From Chloroflexota bacterium (GTDB taxonomy: Bacteria > Chloroflexota > Anaerolineae > Anaerolineales > Anaerolineaceae): 64,000 nucleotides of DNA. How positions within the stretch are numbered: the first letter of the stretch is position 1; every line of letters begins with the position of its first letter. The notes under the pieces are model-generated. The model was not told where the DNA came from and did not search any database. It was given only the letters and a program-made list of their open reading frames with translations. Shown piece by piece: positions 63,515 through 64,000 of the stretch. A program made the position numbers and the translations under genes. The stretch spans positions 1-64,000 of the forward strand of contig JAJXZS010000044.1 of the NCBI GenBank assembly GCA_021779955.1, written 5' to 3'.

Positions 63515-64000
63515 TTATGGGCTTTTCGTCCCATAAATGTAAAAGGTGGGAACCCAAAAGACCCTGCTGCCTGATTTCCAGGCGGCATTGTCAAGATCTT
63601 TGAAATGTGCAATCTCGGCTGCCTGCAGAGAACCTGACAAATCTTGTTCCAACACCTGCCATTCAAGGTCCCAACCGGCAGGAATTTTGGAAATGGAAGT
63701 TTGAAAACCGGAAGCCCCAAACTGAATATTGCGTAACCCGGCGCGTGAAAAAAGCTCGGGAAGGCGGCGCCCGAGGGATGGGTCAGCGCCCTGGGTTTTC
63801 AAAGAGGCTGTTTGAGCCTTGCCAAGGGGAATCAGCTCGTCTGGCGAGTCGATACGCGCGGTGTGATCAGGTTCTGCCAGAGCAAGGATGGTTCCGCCAG
63901 CCTGGGTCACTCTGACCATTTCTGCCAGGGCTGCGGATGGGTCGTGTACCCAGAGTAAAAAGTAATGGCAGGTGACGAAGTCGAAGGATCCGTCAGCGTA
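63515..64000 (-). CDS. SAM-dependent methyltransferase, C-terminal part (partial at window edge)
   Basis: The frame is open to the window edge. The visible 161 residues begin 'YADGSFDFVTCHYFLLWVHD' and continue 'EMVRVTQAGGTILALAEPDH', the motif II/III region of a type-11 (UbiE-like) class I methyltransferase, followed by a C-terminal part. The SAM-binding motif I lies outside the window. The substrate is unknown. Confidence 0.82.
   Translation of the reverse strand, partial: YADGSFDFVTCHYFLLWVHDPSAALAEMVRVTQAGGTILALAEPDHTARIDSPDELIPLGKAQTASLKTQGADPSLGRRLPELFSRAGLRNIQFGASGFQTSISKIPAGWDLEWQVLEQDLSGSLQAAEIAHFKDLDNAAWKSGSRVFWVPTFYIYGTKSP

Overview
The window looks like a chromosome segment from an anaerobic member of the Chloroflexota, most likely class Anaerolineae. 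I infer this from the gene content and protein style: a SUF operon with SufU and no SufA or SufE, a bidirectional [NiFe]-hydrogenase joined to a multi-subunit NADH/ferredoxin module, very large multi-GAF signalling proteins, and a rod-shape cluster. No rRNA gene or species marker is present, so the assignment is an inference.

Layout: (a) 1-2578 holds the tail of an aminotransferase-like gene, a DegV protein, a small SCP2 protein, a DUF59 protein and a SufR-like repressor. (b) 2579-8812 is a divergent control region and the suf operon (sufC, sufB, sufD, a 91-aa protein of unknown function, sufS, sufU, a Rieske ferredoxin). (c) 8818-10271 is a methyltransferase/PIG-L deacetylase pair. (d) 10337-30452, all on the minus strand, is a hydrogenase island. 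In transcription order it has two DRTGG proteins flanking a CBS-ATPase protein, a PHP protein, a NuoE-like protein, a HATPase protein, an HndB-like protein, a NuoF-like protein with ferredoxin domains, a second NuoE, a second NuoF, a NuoG-like protein, the hydrogenase small and large subunits, the maturation protease, an FNT channel, a cyclic-nucleotide-binding-domain protein and hypABFCDE. (e) 30631-32043 is hisS followed directly by tRNA-His. (f) 32063-51565, minus strand, is a signalling operon: two stand-alone receiver proteins, four membrane GAF proteins without kinase domains, one 1749-aa hybrid histidine kinase, a threonine synthase-like enzyme fused to a receiver domain, and an EamA permease. 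(g) 51835-59258 is tRNA-Gly, then mreBCD-mrdA-mrdB (rodA) and gltX. (h) 59436-64000 has a frameshifted alpha/beta-hydrolase remnant, an SPFH protein, a small conserved-looking protein, a tRNA-Pro gene with three tandem 82-bp partial copies of its 3' end and terminator, an MFS transporter and a partial methyltransferase.

How the genes fit together: the hydrogenase island can make a soluble complex exchanging electrons between H2, NAD(H) and probably ferredoxin, with all its maturation factors encoded in line. The suf operon supplies the many Fe-S clusters such a complex needs. The accessory DRTGG/CBS/PHP/HATPase genes resemble those that accompany [FeFe]-type HydABC hydrogenases in other anaerobes, yet here the catalytic subunits are [NiFe]. 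The signalling operon funnels many GAF sensors towards one kinase and places a PLP enzyme under a receiver domain. This last arrangement is the most unusual thing in the window.
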